A DNA stretch of 64,000 nucleotides from Chaetoderma sp. LZ-2023a (Eukaryota > Mollusca > Caudofoveata > Chaetodermatida > Chaetodermatidae), in contig CM067373.1 of the NCBI GenBank assembly GCA_034401795.1, forward strand, positions 37,867,233 through 37,931,232, read 5' to 3'. Each line of letters begins with the position of its first letter. Positions within the stretch are counted from its first letter, which is position 1. The notes below the pieces were generated by a model that was not told the DNA's origin, made no database searches, and worked only from the letters and a program-made list of their open reading frames with translations. Below, piece after piece: positions 1-10,600 of this stretch. The position numbers were made by a program, and so were the translations under genes.

Positions 1-2652
1 AAAGGCGCCATCAGTCCAGAATGGTGGGAACTCGCAAAAGAGGACATTAAGGACTTCATTATTAATTACAGTAAAAATAAATGTCGGGAAAAGCGACAAT
101 TATTCCAAGAATTGGCAGAAACATATAAGCAACTTGTGGGAGCTGAAAATACGCAGCCTGGTAATTATATGGAGCAGATCACCGCCCTTAAGCAAAGGCT
201 GTATGATTTTCATGCTGACCACGCTCAGGGCGCTTTAATTAGGTCAAAGGCCAAAACACTGGACAATAATGAAAGGCCAAGTGCCTATTTTTTAAAACGT
301 GAGTTCTCTAATGCTTCTAGCAGGGTGATCAGAGAACTCATAGACGATGACGACACAAAAATTACACGGTCATGTGACATATTAAAATATTGTAGCAACT
401 TTTACAACTTTTTGTTGATGGATGAAGGTTATGATGAAAAATTATCTGCCGACATATTAAAGGATGTACCAAAGATGTCCGATGATGACGCAATTACGTG
501 TGAGGGCAAAGTGACTTTGGAGGAATGTTATTTTGCACTAAAGCGCATGCATAATGGCCGATCTCCTGGGTCAGACGGTCTTCCTAAAGAATTTTACTTT
601 AAATTTTGGCAATTAATTGGTCCTGTTTTGGTGAAAACTTATAATCTATGCTATGAGAGAGGAGAGTTAATTTTCTCGCAGAAATTAGGTGTCATTACCT
701 TATTGCACAAAAAAGGCAGAGATCCTAAATATGTTAAAAATCTTCGCCCTATCTCTTTGTTAAATGTGGATTACAAAATTCTGTCCAAAGTGTTGTGTGA
801 TCGTCTTTTCTGTATCATGCCCAAAATTATTCATGAAAATCAGACGTGCTCTATTCATGGGAGGTCTATACTTGATAACCTACATCTGCTAAGGAATATT
901 GTCGATTATTGTAAGCAGAAGGACCTCTCAATGGGCTTTCTTTGCCTAGATATGGAGAAAGCCTTTGATAGAGTTAACCATCGTTTTCTCTTTAATACTT
1001 TAAAATCGTTTGGGTTCATGGATGATTACATTAAATGGGTCAAACTTTTATATAACAATATTTTCAGTACTCTCCTTGTAAATGGTCATCTATCTGATCC
1101 ATTTAATGTTACTAGATCGGTAAGGCAAGGATGTAGCTTATCTCCGCTACTTTTTGTTATTGTTATCGAAGTGTTTGCCATACAAATTAGAAAATCTAAA
1201 GAGGTCACTGGTTTTAAGGTCCCAGGTTTTCCTGAAAATATTAAGTTGTCCATGTACGCAGACGACAGTACCTGTTTTTGCTCAAACATGCGGGATGTGG
1301 ACAATGTTCTAGAAATTGCTAAAATTTATTGCAAGGCAAGCGGAGGTAAATTAAATATCTCAAAAACTTCATGTCTCACATTTGGCAAATGGAAAACTTC
1401 ATCAGACCATGCTTTTGGCATTTCATGGCCTGATGGTCCTTTGAAAATTCTTGGTGTTCAATTTGGCCCTAATATTTCGCACGATGACATGTGGTCTGAA
1501 ATTTACAATAAATTTGCAAATAGTCTGAATTATCGGAAATCTCGTGATGTCTCATTATTTGGAAAAAGTATAATCATCAAAACTATGGCATGTAGCAAAC
1601 TTTATTATACAGGCTCAGCCTTTGTCTTGCCCAAACACTATGAAAAGCTTTTTAATAGGACAATGTTCCTGTATTTATGGAACACTACCCGTACCGAATT
1701 TCTAAAACGTGAAACAGTCTGTAATTCGATTGAAAATGGTGGCCTCGAAGTGGTAAATATACAAGTCAAATTGACTTCCTTTTTACTCATGCATATTTAT
1801 AAATTATTAAACGGATGTACAGCGGCCTGGACATATTTTGCTAAATATTGGCTAGGGTTCACCTTAAGAAGTCTTAGGCCTGATTTCGCATCCAATATGG
1901 TACCCCATGGGCACATATTGCCACCATTTTATCAAAAGTGCCTAATCGCTTTTAAATTCATTCAAACAAATTATCCTGATCACGATTGGTTTGCAAAATT
2001 GTCTTCAAAAATGTTTTATAAAATGATAATGTCAAAAAATGTAGGGAAAATCGATTTACAAACTTATTTCCCAAATGTCAATTTTAAAATTTCTTATAAA
2101 AATAATGTAAACAAGTTTTTGGACCCGTGTTTAAAGACTTTGGCCTACAAATTAACTCACGATATAGTTCCCGCCAAAGTCACGGTCTATAAACGATGGC
2201 CAACCTCTCGGCTAAAAGATTTAAATTGTGTTTTTTGTTCAAGACGGGAAACTGTTAATCATTTATTAATTTACTGCCCTGAAATACAGGCCCTTTGGAA
2301 TTTTGTAAACGTTTTTCATAGTGTTCTTTCTAATAACATGGTTTTATCACCGGAAATGATCAGATTTAACAATATACCACCAAGTAGTAATACATATAAT
2401 ACTGATGTTATACTATACATTATCAATTTGGCAAAACATGTAATCTGGACCACAAGATGCGATGTATTTATGAAACACAAAACCTTGACTGGGAATGATA
2501 TGTGTTGTAGCTTTCTAGGTCGTTTAAAATTCAGGATTCTTGTGGACAAATTTAGATTAGAAACAGACATTTTTGAAAAATATTGGCTTAATTCGAATAT
2601 TTTCTGTGAAAAAGATCCATTTGATCAATCCAAAATTATATTCAAGTTCTGA
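1..2652 (+). CDS. LINE ORF2 (reverse transcriptase), N-terminally cut by the window edge, copy A
   Basis: The frame is open from base 1 with no stop to 2652 (883 codons). No start is assigned because the endonuclease part lies outside the window; the first ATG is not meaningful. The product is a target-primed reverse transcriptase. The RT core includes LRPISLLNVDYKILSK, the AFDRVNH block, the RQGCSLSPLLF block, and YADD at about 1255-1266 (catalytic Asp pair). Near the C-terminus is C-x2-C-x7-H-x4-C, the Cys/His motif common in L1/Tx1 ORF2. It differs from copy B by only a handful of residues. Family assignment to the Tx1 branch is from RT motif style, by memory. Confidence 0.9.
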   Translation, partial: KGAISPEWWELAKEDIKDFIINYSKNKCREKRQLFQELAETYKQLVGAENTQPGNYMEQITALKQRLYDFHADHAQGALIRSKAKTLDNNERPSAYFLKREFSNASSRVIRELIDDDDTKITRSCDILKYCSNFYNFLLMDEGYDEKLSADILKDVPKMSDDDAITCEGKVTLEECYFALKRMHNGRSPGSDGLPKEFYFKFWQLIGPVLVKTYNLCYERGELIFSQKLGVITLLHKKGRDPKYVKNLRPISLLNVDYKILSKVLCDRLFCIMPKIIHENQTCSIHGRSILDNLHLLRNIVDYCKQKDLSMGFLCLDMEKAFDRVNHRFLFNTLKSFGFMDDYIKWVKLLYNNIFSTLLVNGHLSDPFNVTRSVRQGCSLSPLLFVIVIEVFAIQIRKSKEVTGFKVPGFPENIKLSMYADDSTCFCSNMRDVDNVLEIAKIYCKASGGKLNISKTSCLTFGKWKTSSDHAFGISWPDGPLKILGVQFGPNISHDDMWSEIYNKFANSLNYRKSRDVSLFGKSIIIKTMACSKLYYTGSAFVLPKHYEKLFNRTMFLYLWNTTRTEFLKRETVCNSIENGGLEVVNIQVKLTSFLLMHIYKLLNGCTAAWTYFAKYWLGFTLRSLRPDFASNMVPHGHILPPFYQKCLIAFKFIQTNYPDHDWFAKLSSKMFYKMIMSKNVGKIDLQTYFPNVNFKISYKNNVNKFLDPCLKTLAYKLTHDIVPAKVTVYKRWPTSRLKDLNCVFCSRRETVNHLLIYCPEIQALWNFVNVFHSVLSNNMVLSPEMIRFNNIPPSSNTYNTDVILYIINLAKHVIWTTRCDVFMKHKTLTGNDMCCSFLGRLKFRILVDKFRLETDIFEKYWLNSNIFCEKDPFDQSKIIFKF

Positions 2653-2798
2653 AGTTGCCATTATGTATAACAGCTAATGCCTGTATTTATTGCTACTGCC
2701 TAAGGCTGAAGAGTAATTTAAATTTCATTTAATGTAAATATGTTGTATAGGTTTATTATTATATTTTATTAATCATGTTCTTCCCCTTGCTTTTACAG

Positions 2799-2866
2799 AT
2801 GCGGTGGTGACATCACAACATCGATTATGGTATATAGTTAAAATTATGCATGCTAGGCCACCGCAT
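2799..2866 (+). other. Conserved 3' UTR stem-loop (lineage I)
   Basis: ATGCGGTGG at 2799-2807 is perfectly complementary to CCACCGCAT at 2858-2866, with a loop of about 50 nt. The same stem occurs in B, G and the post-gap 3' end. In D it occurs with a compensatory change. It is probably an RNA element read by the ORF2 protein; that role is inference. Confidence 0.6.
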
Positions 2867-3129
2867 TTGGCAAGGGTAGTTTATTTCTTTAAAAAAACCA
2901 AAAAACATATATATTGCCCCAAATTGGAACCCGGGATGATACACGGCGCAAAATCGTGTGAAAAAACAAATATACACACGGAAAAAAAAAATAATAATAT
3001 TAAAGCTGACATGACATGTTTAAAAAAAAAAAAAAAAATAATAATTATTTCAGCTCATTATTAAAAGAGGGCAGCGCCCCTGTTAACCGGGTGATAAAAA
3101 GAAAGAAAAAAAAAAAGAAAAAAAACAAA

Positions 3130-3260
3130 CTTAAGGGAGTGGGCCCGGGTCGAGGCCTTACCATTGCACTCCGGTTTGGCTGACACCCGCGATCACCCCA
3201 AATGTGGGTGACTCGAGTGCGTAATTTTTTCGTGTGGGGGCTGCGTTCGCGCTACCCCTG
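3130..3260 (+). pseudogene. U1 snRNA 3' fragment (gene split by LINE A)
   Basis: It starts at CTTAAGGG in stem-loop 1 and continues through the U1A-binding loop ATTGCACTCC, SL3, the Sm-like site and SL4, ending ...CTACCCCTG. It matches the intact copy at 20555-20685. The 5' part lies left of the window. Confidence 0.92.
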
Positions 3261-4798
3261 TAATAATGAAATCTGAAGAATTATGCCTGCCTTCATTCGC
3301 CTAAAAATGGCCAACGCGAATCCCAGATGATTCCGGTCAACCTTTGTTGTCGAAGAATTCCGTACCTTAATTGGCACCCAAACACGGCAGATACGCGTGG
3401 GTATGTGTTTTCATCCTGTCTGCTTGCAGCGTAAAATTCTGTCTTGCCATACATGCAAAGATTACCAAGAGGCCAACCGTCCTGTCAGCAAACCGGAGAC
3501 TATAGGTGATGTAGAGAAAATTTTCGTAAAATCCGCCTGGAGTCTTAAATGTGATTTACAAATTGCCAAGTCAGATTTGTGCGTGCGAGTTGAGAAGCCT
3601 GCCGTCGTCGGGTCCTTCCGAACAATTAAGTTTGAATAAAATTAGCCGAGCAGTTCTAAATGAGGGATGAGTACGTGTATATGGTCTTTTAAATGGTTTC
3701 CTGGAATTCTTTTTGGAGTGATTATTGTCCCCACGCGGCGGCGATTGGCGTAGTCTTATTCCCCGTATCATCAGCTCTATATATCGGTACAAAAATCGCC
3801 CCGATCCGCCTAGTGGTGCCCGAGATACCTTGTCATTTACTACACGGCGTCTCGTCTGCAAATCCGAACAAGGCAGCCAGCCAGCCAGCCAGCCAGCCAG
3901 CCATTCCAGGGGTAGTTTTCCAAAAATACTCTAGCTGTTGCTGCTGGACATTTCCTGAATAGAGATTTCCAGTTTCCCGACCAGTAAATAAAGTATGAAA
4001 GCGTGGCCATATCTCGGAGATGGGATTCATGCACATGGTTTTCGTGTGTAAGAATAATAATTGCAAGGGAGATAATCCCTCTCACACTATGCTACTAGTA
4101 CGCTATCTAGGCAGACACGTGTATCTCCCTTGGACCATGCATCTTATAGATGACGTTATCTCATTTCGAATTAGTGTATATATTATCAGAAATACGCTAA
4201 GTCAGTAACCTTTCACCGGTGCACGTGCGACATTTAATCATGTGACTTCCGGCAGGCAGGCAGGCTGCTTATAAAACGGGGACCATTTTTCCTAAAAAGA
4301 CAGTCCACGATCTCTTGGACCATATGCTCGCTCGTCGTCCTACCTCCTCCCCACCCCCCGAGCCGATTCTAATAATTCTGCTACCTCTGTTGGTCGTGGG
4401 GGAATTAATTAATTACTTAATTTATTACTTAATTGATTGATTAATTAATTAATTAATTATTCAATTAATTAATAATTAAAATTAATGAATTAATTAATTA
4501 AATTTAAAGGTTTTAATTAGTAGGTCAAGCTTCGGCAAGGGAGGTAATCTCGTATGCAGAGATTTGGCTCTCTGACCCTCCAGATACTCTGCTGCAGCCC
4601 GTTGTCATGCTATTGATTGTCGGAATGGACGAACTCGAGCGTGCGACGTACATGTCGATTTCCTCCGCCTGTCCGGAAAGCAAGGCTGAAATAAATCTGT
4701 CATCGACAAGGCCGTGCAGAGTGCTTGATCGCTTGATAAACCTTTGTATAACTACACCTCTGAATAGCGATGCCAATGTCTGATTGCCCAGTAAACTC
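3261..4798 (+). repeat. U1 array spacer S0 (1,538 bp)
   Basis: This is non-coding spacer of the U1 tandem unit, nearly identical to S1-S3. In order it has an early region with a spurious 80-codon ORF, an AGCC tetranucleotide tract (about 3873-3904), the AAGGGAGATAATCCCTC motif, a TATAAAA motif, an AATT-rich tract (about 4407-4502) and the conserved 270-bp U1 5' flank. I see no gene. Confidence 0.85.
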
Positions 4799-4828
4799 AT
4801 ACTTACCTGGCACAGGTCTTCACTCTGA
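4799..4828 (+). pseudogene. U1 snRNA 5' fragment (gene split by LINE B)
   Basis: It begins ATACTTACCTGGCA, the U1 5' end that pairs with 5' splice sites, and continues to CACTCTGA. After that the LINE begins. Confidence 0.92.
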
Positions 4829-4894
4829 ATTCCTGTGTCCGCGTGTGTTACTTTGGAGAAGAAAGAAGAAAGAAGACTGTTGTGTGTAGGTGGT

Positions 4895-4920
4895 GTGTCA
4901 ACTTTATCTTAAGTTGGCAC
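4895..4920 (+). other. 5' leader stem-loop before ORF1 (lineage I)
   Basis: GTGTCAACTT pairs with AAGTTGGCAC (10 bp, one G-U) around a TATCTT loop, ending 14 nt before the ORF1 ATG. The equivalent stems in D (22307-22333), J (60751-60778) and G (about 38427-38455) keep pairing despite changed bases. Confidence 0.55.
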
Positions 4921-4934
4921 GAGTTAAAGGCATC

Positions 4935-6125
4935 ATGCCTGTTATAGCCAATATTAGTTTACGTCCATCAGCATTTGTTAACAAGGATAACATGGAAAAT
5001 ACTGTAAGGATTACTGTGAATGGACGGGAGCCATCATTGATTTGTAGGACAGATCTTCGAGCTGTTGTGGAGGGTGTGATCTCGGACCATGAGGTAATTA
5101 GTTGTTATAGGCTCGAGAGCCTCTTTGAATGGTACATTTGTGTGTCCAACAAACTGGCATATAATAGACTATTGTCAATCAACACACGAAGGTATGGTGA
5201 ACGTTCATACGCATTTTCATCAGCTAGTGTTGCGATTCTCAAAGTAAGAGTGCATTGGTTACCAGCTCATGTAAATAATGATTTTCTGAGGCAGGTCATG
5301 TCCGCATATGGCAAGGTGATATCTGTTGAGGACGATATGACGGCGACAAGAGGATGGGAAAAGGTTTCCACAGGTTTAAGAACTGTTTCAATTGAAGTTA
5401 CAGGCGAACAAAGGCGTGAGATACCATATATTGTAACTTTTCCAGATGGCCAGTCTATTATGTTGACATTTACTGGGCGCTTACCAATTTGTTTAAAGTG
5501 TAGACAGGTCGGGCATATGAGGCAGACTTGTCCAAGTAATGCCAATTTCAAGCCCTCGCCCAATGGGGTATGGGCAGATATATTAAGGCAGCGGAGGGTG
5601 GATGAAGGTGTCGATGTTGAGACAGCAGGCATAGAGCAGCAGCTGGAATGGAGGAGACAACAGGAAGAGAAATCCCTTTCTTCACAGCCATCTACACAGA
5701 CCAACGTTAACGAGTCTGTTCAAAGAGAGCAGTCATCCAAAAGTACAAACGTCCAACAGCAGGGGCATAGCAATACTGCTGCTGGAGAGGTAAGCGTCGA
5801 GGATATTACTGGTAGTGATGATGAAAAGATGGAGATGCCTTTTGACAGCATTGATACCACTTTGCCGAGATCTCGAGGTTATGAAATTGAAGAACCACCC
5901 AGTTTAAGTGTTACTTCCACCTTTGCCACAACGAGCGGTGGGGCTGGGGTTTATTTGGGTGGGGGTAGGGCAGAAAGTATGAGCCAACCCATTATTAGGG
6001 ATATTAATGTGCATTTGAATAAAGAGAAAAATTTGAAGAGAGAGATGATGGATTTTGTGGCTCCTCAGAGCCCTAAAGTTCAACGTAGCAGATCCTCAAG
6101 TCGAAGACGAAATTCAAAAACATGA
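4935..6125 (+). CDS. LINE ORF1 protein, CCHC zinc knuckle (alpha, copy B)
   Basis: 396 residues. I start at the ATG at 4935 (MPVIANISLRPSAF) because copies D, G and J have the same conserved MPV start; the frame is open somewhat further upstream but without ATG. It is a putative RNA-binding/nucleocapsid-like partner of ORF2. The N-terminal 180 residues form a conserved domain, including VHWLPAHVNNDFLRQ, also seen in Tx1-type ORF1 proteins by memory. Then comes one knuckle C186-x2-C189-x4-H194-x4-C199, followed by a KPSPNG/WADILRQRR block, a low-complexity Gln/Ser/Glu region and a basic RS-rich tail. No disabling change is seen. Confidence 0.88.
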   Translation: MPVIANISLRPSAFVNKDNMENTVRITVNGREPSLICRTDLRAVVEGVISDHEVISCYRLESLFEWYICVSNKLAYNRLLSINTRRYGERSYAFSSASVAILKVRVHWLPAHVNNDFLRQVMSAYGKVISVEDDMTATRGWEKVSTGLRTVSIEVTGEQRREIPYIVTFPDGQSIMLTFTGRLPICLKCRQVGHMRQTCPSNANFKPSPNGVWADILRQRRVDEGVDVETAGIEQQLEWRRQQEEKSLSSQPSTQTNVNESVQREQSSKSTNVQQQGHSNTAAGEVSVEDITGSDDEKMEMPFDSIDTTLPRSRGYEIEEPPSLSVTSTFATTSGGAGVYLGGGRAESMSQPIIRDINVHLNKEKNLKREMMDFVAPQSPKVQRSRSSSRRRNSKT

Positions 6126-6406
6126 AATTAACCCATTTACAGCTGCTTATCCTCATAACTGGTTTATTGTGTTTTAATGTATTGGTTTCAGTTCGTGGGT
6201 GGGGACGCTGGGAACCGTTGCTGTTGTTGACAGCAACTGTGACCGGTGTCGCCATTTATGGCTGGAACGATATTTATATTTACGTAATTTCAATTATAAT
6301 TGCGTGGGTTTTTTTTTTTGTTTTTTTTTTTTTGGTTTTTTTTGTTGTGCAGCAGTAAAAGGGACGTTTTCGTGACTGTTCCACCACCTCTCTCCCTCCT
6401 CCTCCC

Positions 6407-6640
6407 CACCCAGTAGTAGTACTGCTTCCGCCACGGCTACTACAGCTGTTGTTGCTACCACTGCTACTACTACTACTGCTACCACTGCTGCTACTACTAC
6501 TACTACTACTACCTCTGCTGCTGCTGCTACTGCCACTACTGCCGACGCTACTACTACTGCTGCTGCTACTACTGCTACCACTACTGCCGCCGCTACTACT
6601 ACTGCTGCTGCTGCTACTACTACTACCACTACTACTACTA

Positions 6641-6699
<59 letters not shown>

Positions 6700-6894
6700 G
6701 TTATCATTAATATTTTTGAAATCCTTATTGCAGGTAGTATCGTGTCCATATGTTGTTATTACTGCTCCCTTAGGCGTGGTGGTATATTGTACACATTTTC
6801 GAATATTGTTCTTGCCACTACTGCTACTATTGCTGCTACTACCGCTAATACTACTGCTACCGCTACTACTACTACTACTACTACAACTACTACA

Positions 6895-6928
<34 letters not shown>

Positions 6929-7201
6929 TTACTACTACTGCTGCTGCTACCACTACTACTACTACTGCTACTACTACTACTACTATTATTACAACTGCTA
7001 CTACTACTGCTGCTACTACCGCTAATACTACTGCTACCGCAACTACTACTACTGCCACTAATACTACTGCTACTAATACTACTACTTCTACTGATGCTGC
7101 TGCTACTACTACTACTACTACTGCCGCTACTCCTGCTGCTACTACTCCTGCTACTACCACTACTACCGCTACTACCACTACTACTGCTATTACTACTACT
7201 G

Positions 7202-7252
<51 letters not shown>

Positions 7253-7480
7253 TTATCATTATTAATATTTTTGAAATCATTATTGCAGGTAGTATCGTGT
7301 CCATATGTTGTTATTACTGCTCCCTTAGGCGTGGTGGTATATTGAACACATTTTCGAATTCTGTTCTTGCCTCTACTGCTATTACCGCTAGTACTACTGC
7401 TACCGCTACTACTACTACTACTACTACTACTACAACTGCTACTACCACTAATACTACTGCTACTACCGCTAATACTACGG

Positions 7481-7528
<48 letters not shown>

Positions 7529-7530
7529 TT
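6407..7530 (+). repeat. ACT/GCT trinucleotide microsatellite between ORF1 and ORF2, with a duplicated unique island
   Basis: Imperfect ACT/GCT/ACC arrays occur in three blocks separated by two copies of a non-repetitive segment of about 117 bp (about 6701-6817 and 7251-7370). The remainder of the inter-ORF DNA (6126-6406) is T-rich with no gene; 7531-7602 is ATTC/ATTT-type simple sequence. Very long poly-Ser, poly-Leu and poly-Thr frames here are translation artefacts of the repeat. Confidence 0.9.
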
Positions 7531-7602
7531 CATTTTTTCCATTCATTCAATCATTTATTTATTCGTTTATTTGTGTGTCTTTGGTGTTGGAGCTAATCCC
7601 AA

Positions 7603-10600
7603 ATGCAGTTAATTAGACTAGGCACAATAAATTGTAAAGGTCTTTTAGATCCAAGCCGTGCACGGGTGCTTAGATCTGAGATTTGTCATTTAAAATTGGA
7701 CATGATTTTTATTCAGGAATCTTTTGTGACATGCATAGAAGAGAGAAAGCTTGTTGAGAGAGGTCTTGCCTTTGCAGGCTTCTGGTCATTTGGCCAGTGG
7801 CATAGCTGTGGAGTTGGGATTTTGCTTTCACCAGCTTTGAGTGCCTCTATTGTGTCCGTGACAAGAGATTTTCAAGGTAGATATATTTGTATTGATGTAG
7901 AAATCTCAAGCAAGTCATACCGGCTTATATGTATTTATGCGCCTAATTGTGTCTCTGATAGAAGTGAGTTCTTTAGGTCAATTCAAGGTCTGTTTGTTAC
8001 ACGCCGTATTGTAATTATGGCAGGTGATTTCAATTGTGTCATGAACACAGCTATTGATAAAATTGGCGGAAATCCTACTGCTGGTATGATAGGCCAAAAA
8101 GCTATTACTGATATATGTAATAGTTATAATTTAATAGATGCTTTTCGATCTGTCCATCCAAATGAACTTTCTGTCACTTGGCGTGGAACAAACAACATTA
8201 GCTGCAGATTAGATCGTGTTTATGTCTCTCGTGATCTTCAACCCTTTGTTGTCCAATGTCATACCTCTCCCTGTTCAATAAGTGATCACAGCTTTGTGAT
8301 TGCTGACTTGGGCGATGTTTCATGTATTAACATTGGGTCTGGCCTATGGAAATTTAACACCTCTCTATTAAATGACGAAACCTTCATTCAAGAATTTACT
8401 GACTTTTGGGACCACCTCGAAAAAGGCGCCATCAGTCCAGAATGGTGGGAACTCGCAAAAGAGGACATTAAGGACTTCATTATTAATTACAGTAAAAATA
8501 AATGTCGGGAAAAGCGACAATTATTCCAAGAATTGACAGAAACATATAAGCAACTTGTGGGAGCTGAAAATACGCAGCCTGGGAATTATATGGAGCAGAT
8601 CACCGCCCTTAAGCAAAGGCTGTATGATTTTCATGCTGACCACGCTCAGGGCGCTTTAATTAGGTCAAAGGCCAAAATACTGGACAATAATGAAAGGCCA
8701 AGTGCCTACTTTTTAAAACGTGAGTTCTCTAATGCTTCTAGCAGGGTGATCAGGGAACTCATAGACGATGACGACACACAAATTACAAGGTCATTTGACA
8801 TATTAAAATATTGTAGCGACTTTTACAACTTTTTGTTGATGGATGAAGGTTATGATGAAAAATTATCTGCCGACATATTAAAGGATGTACCAAAGATGTC
8901 CGATGATGACGCAATCACGTGTGAGGGCAAAGTGACTTTGGAGGAATGTTATTTTGCACTAAAGCGCATGCATAATGGCCGATCTCCTGGGTCAGACGGT
9001 CTTCCTAAAGAATTTTACTTTAAATTTTGGCAATTAATTGGTCCGGTTTTGGTGAAAACTTATAATCTATGCTATGAGAGAGGAGAGTTAATTTTCTCGC
9101 AGAAATTAGGTGTTATTACCTTATTGCACAAAAAAGGCAGAGATCCTAAATATGTTAAAAATCTTCGCCCTATCTCTTTGTTAAATGTGGATTACAAAAT
9201 TCTGTCCAAAGTGTTGTGTGATCGTCTTTTCTGTATCATGCCCAAAATTATTCATGAAAATCAGACGTGCTCTATTCATGGGAGGTCTATACTTGATAAC
9301 CTACATCTGCTAAGGAATATTGTCGATTATTGTAAGCAGAAGGACCTCTCAATGGGCTTTCTTTGCCTAGATATGGAGAAAGCCTTTGATAGAGTTAACC
9401 ATCGTTTTCTCTTTAATACTTTAAAATCGTTTGGGTTCATGGATGATTACATTAAATGGGTCAAACTTTTATATAACAATATTTTCAGTACTCTCCTTGT
9501 AAATGGTCATCTATCTGATCCATTTAATGTTACTAGATCGGTAAGGCAAGGATGTAGCTTATCTCCCCTACTTTTTGTTATTGTTATCGAAGTGTTTGCC
9601 ATACAAATTAGAAAATCTAAAGAGGTCACTGGTTTTAAGGTCCCAGGTTTTCCTGAAAATATTAAGTTGTCCATGTATGCAGACGACAGTACCTGTTTTT
9701 GCTCAAACATGCGGGATGTGGACAATGTTCTAGAAATTGCTAAAATGTATTGCAAGGCAAGCGGAGGTAAATTAAATATCTCAAAATCTTCATGTCTCAC
9801 ATTTGGCAAATGGAAAACTTCATCAGACCATGCTTTTGGCATTTCATGGCCTGATGGTCCTTTGAAAATTCTCGGTGTTCAATTTGGCCCTAATATTTCG
9901 CACGATGACATGTGGTCTGAAATTTACAATAAATTTGCAAATAGTCTGAATTATCGGAAATCTCGTGATGTCTCATTATTTGGAAAAAGTATAATCATCA
10001 AAACTATGGCATGTAGCAAACTGTATTATACAGGCTCAGCCTTTGTCTTGCCCAAACACTATGAAAAGCTTTTTAATAGGACAATGTTCCTGTATTTATG
10101 GAACACTACCCGTACCGAATTTCTAAAACGGGAAACAGTCTGTAATTCGATTGAAAATGGTGGCCTCGAAGTGGTAAATATACAAGTCAAATTGACTTCC
10201 TTTTTACTCATGCATATTTATAAATTATTAAACGGATGTACAGCGGCCTGGACATATTTTGCTAAATATTGGCTAGGGTTCACCTTAAGAAGTCTTAGGC
10301 CTGATTTCGCATCCAATTTGGTACCCCATGGGCACATATTGCCACCATTTTATCAAAAGTGCCTAATCGCTTTTAAATTCATTCAAACAAATTATCCTGA
10401 TCACGATTGGTTTGAAAAATTGTCTTCAAAAATGTTTTATAAAATGATAATGTCAAAAAATGTAGGGAAAATCGATTTACAAACTTATTTCCCAAATGTC
10501 AATTTTAAAATTTCTTATAAAAATAATGTAAACAAGTTTTTAGACCCGTGTTTAAAGACTTTGGCCTACAAATTAACTCACGATATAGTTCCCGCCAAAG

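Larger units (their letters stand above)
1..3129 (+). mobile_element. LINE copy A (alpha family), 3' part, inserted in a U1 snRNA gene
   Basis: The copy is cut by the window edge. It holds most of ORF2, a 3' UTR of about 480 nt and an impure A-rich tail that runs directly into U1 sequence at CTTAAGGG. The 3' UTR has the long stem (2799-2866), a CCCGGGATGAT motif, a CGTGTG/CACACG hairpin and a terminal GGGC-AGC-GCCC hairpin followed by CTGTTAACCGGG. It is nearly identical to copy B across ORF2, so the two are recent relatives. Confidence 0.9.

Noticed and set aside
3397..3639. 80-codon ORF in the spacers with four Cys (CFHPVCLQRKILSCHTC), 117 codons in S6
   Set aside because: It recurs only because the spacer is a tandem repeat. 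It is broken in S4, S8 and S9, changes are often non-synonymous, and it matches nothing I recognise.
3571..4085. Overlapping small ORFs with Ser-Gln-Pro-Ala or Gly-Trp-Leu-Ala repeats
   Set aside because: They read through the AGCC tetranucleotide tract and differ in length only with repeat number.
3130..4798. First reading of this segment as a shared long 5' UTR of the LINEs
   Set aside because: Its ends are the 3' and 5' parts of U1 snRNA, and an uninterrupted unit without a LINE exists at 18977-22223.
6122..6358. Hydrophobic 78-codon ORF overlapping the ORF1 stop (ATGA)
   Set aside because: The equivalent position in G gives a much shorter, different peptide and D has none. It ends in a T-rich run. 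Likely chance.
6280..7596. Very long poly-Ser, poly-Leu, poly-Thr and poly-Val frames (also at 23702-24865, 39839-40931 and poly-Met at 14520 and 31821)
   Set aside because: They are translations of trinucleotide microsatellites in all frames and both strands, with no conservation beyond the repeat.
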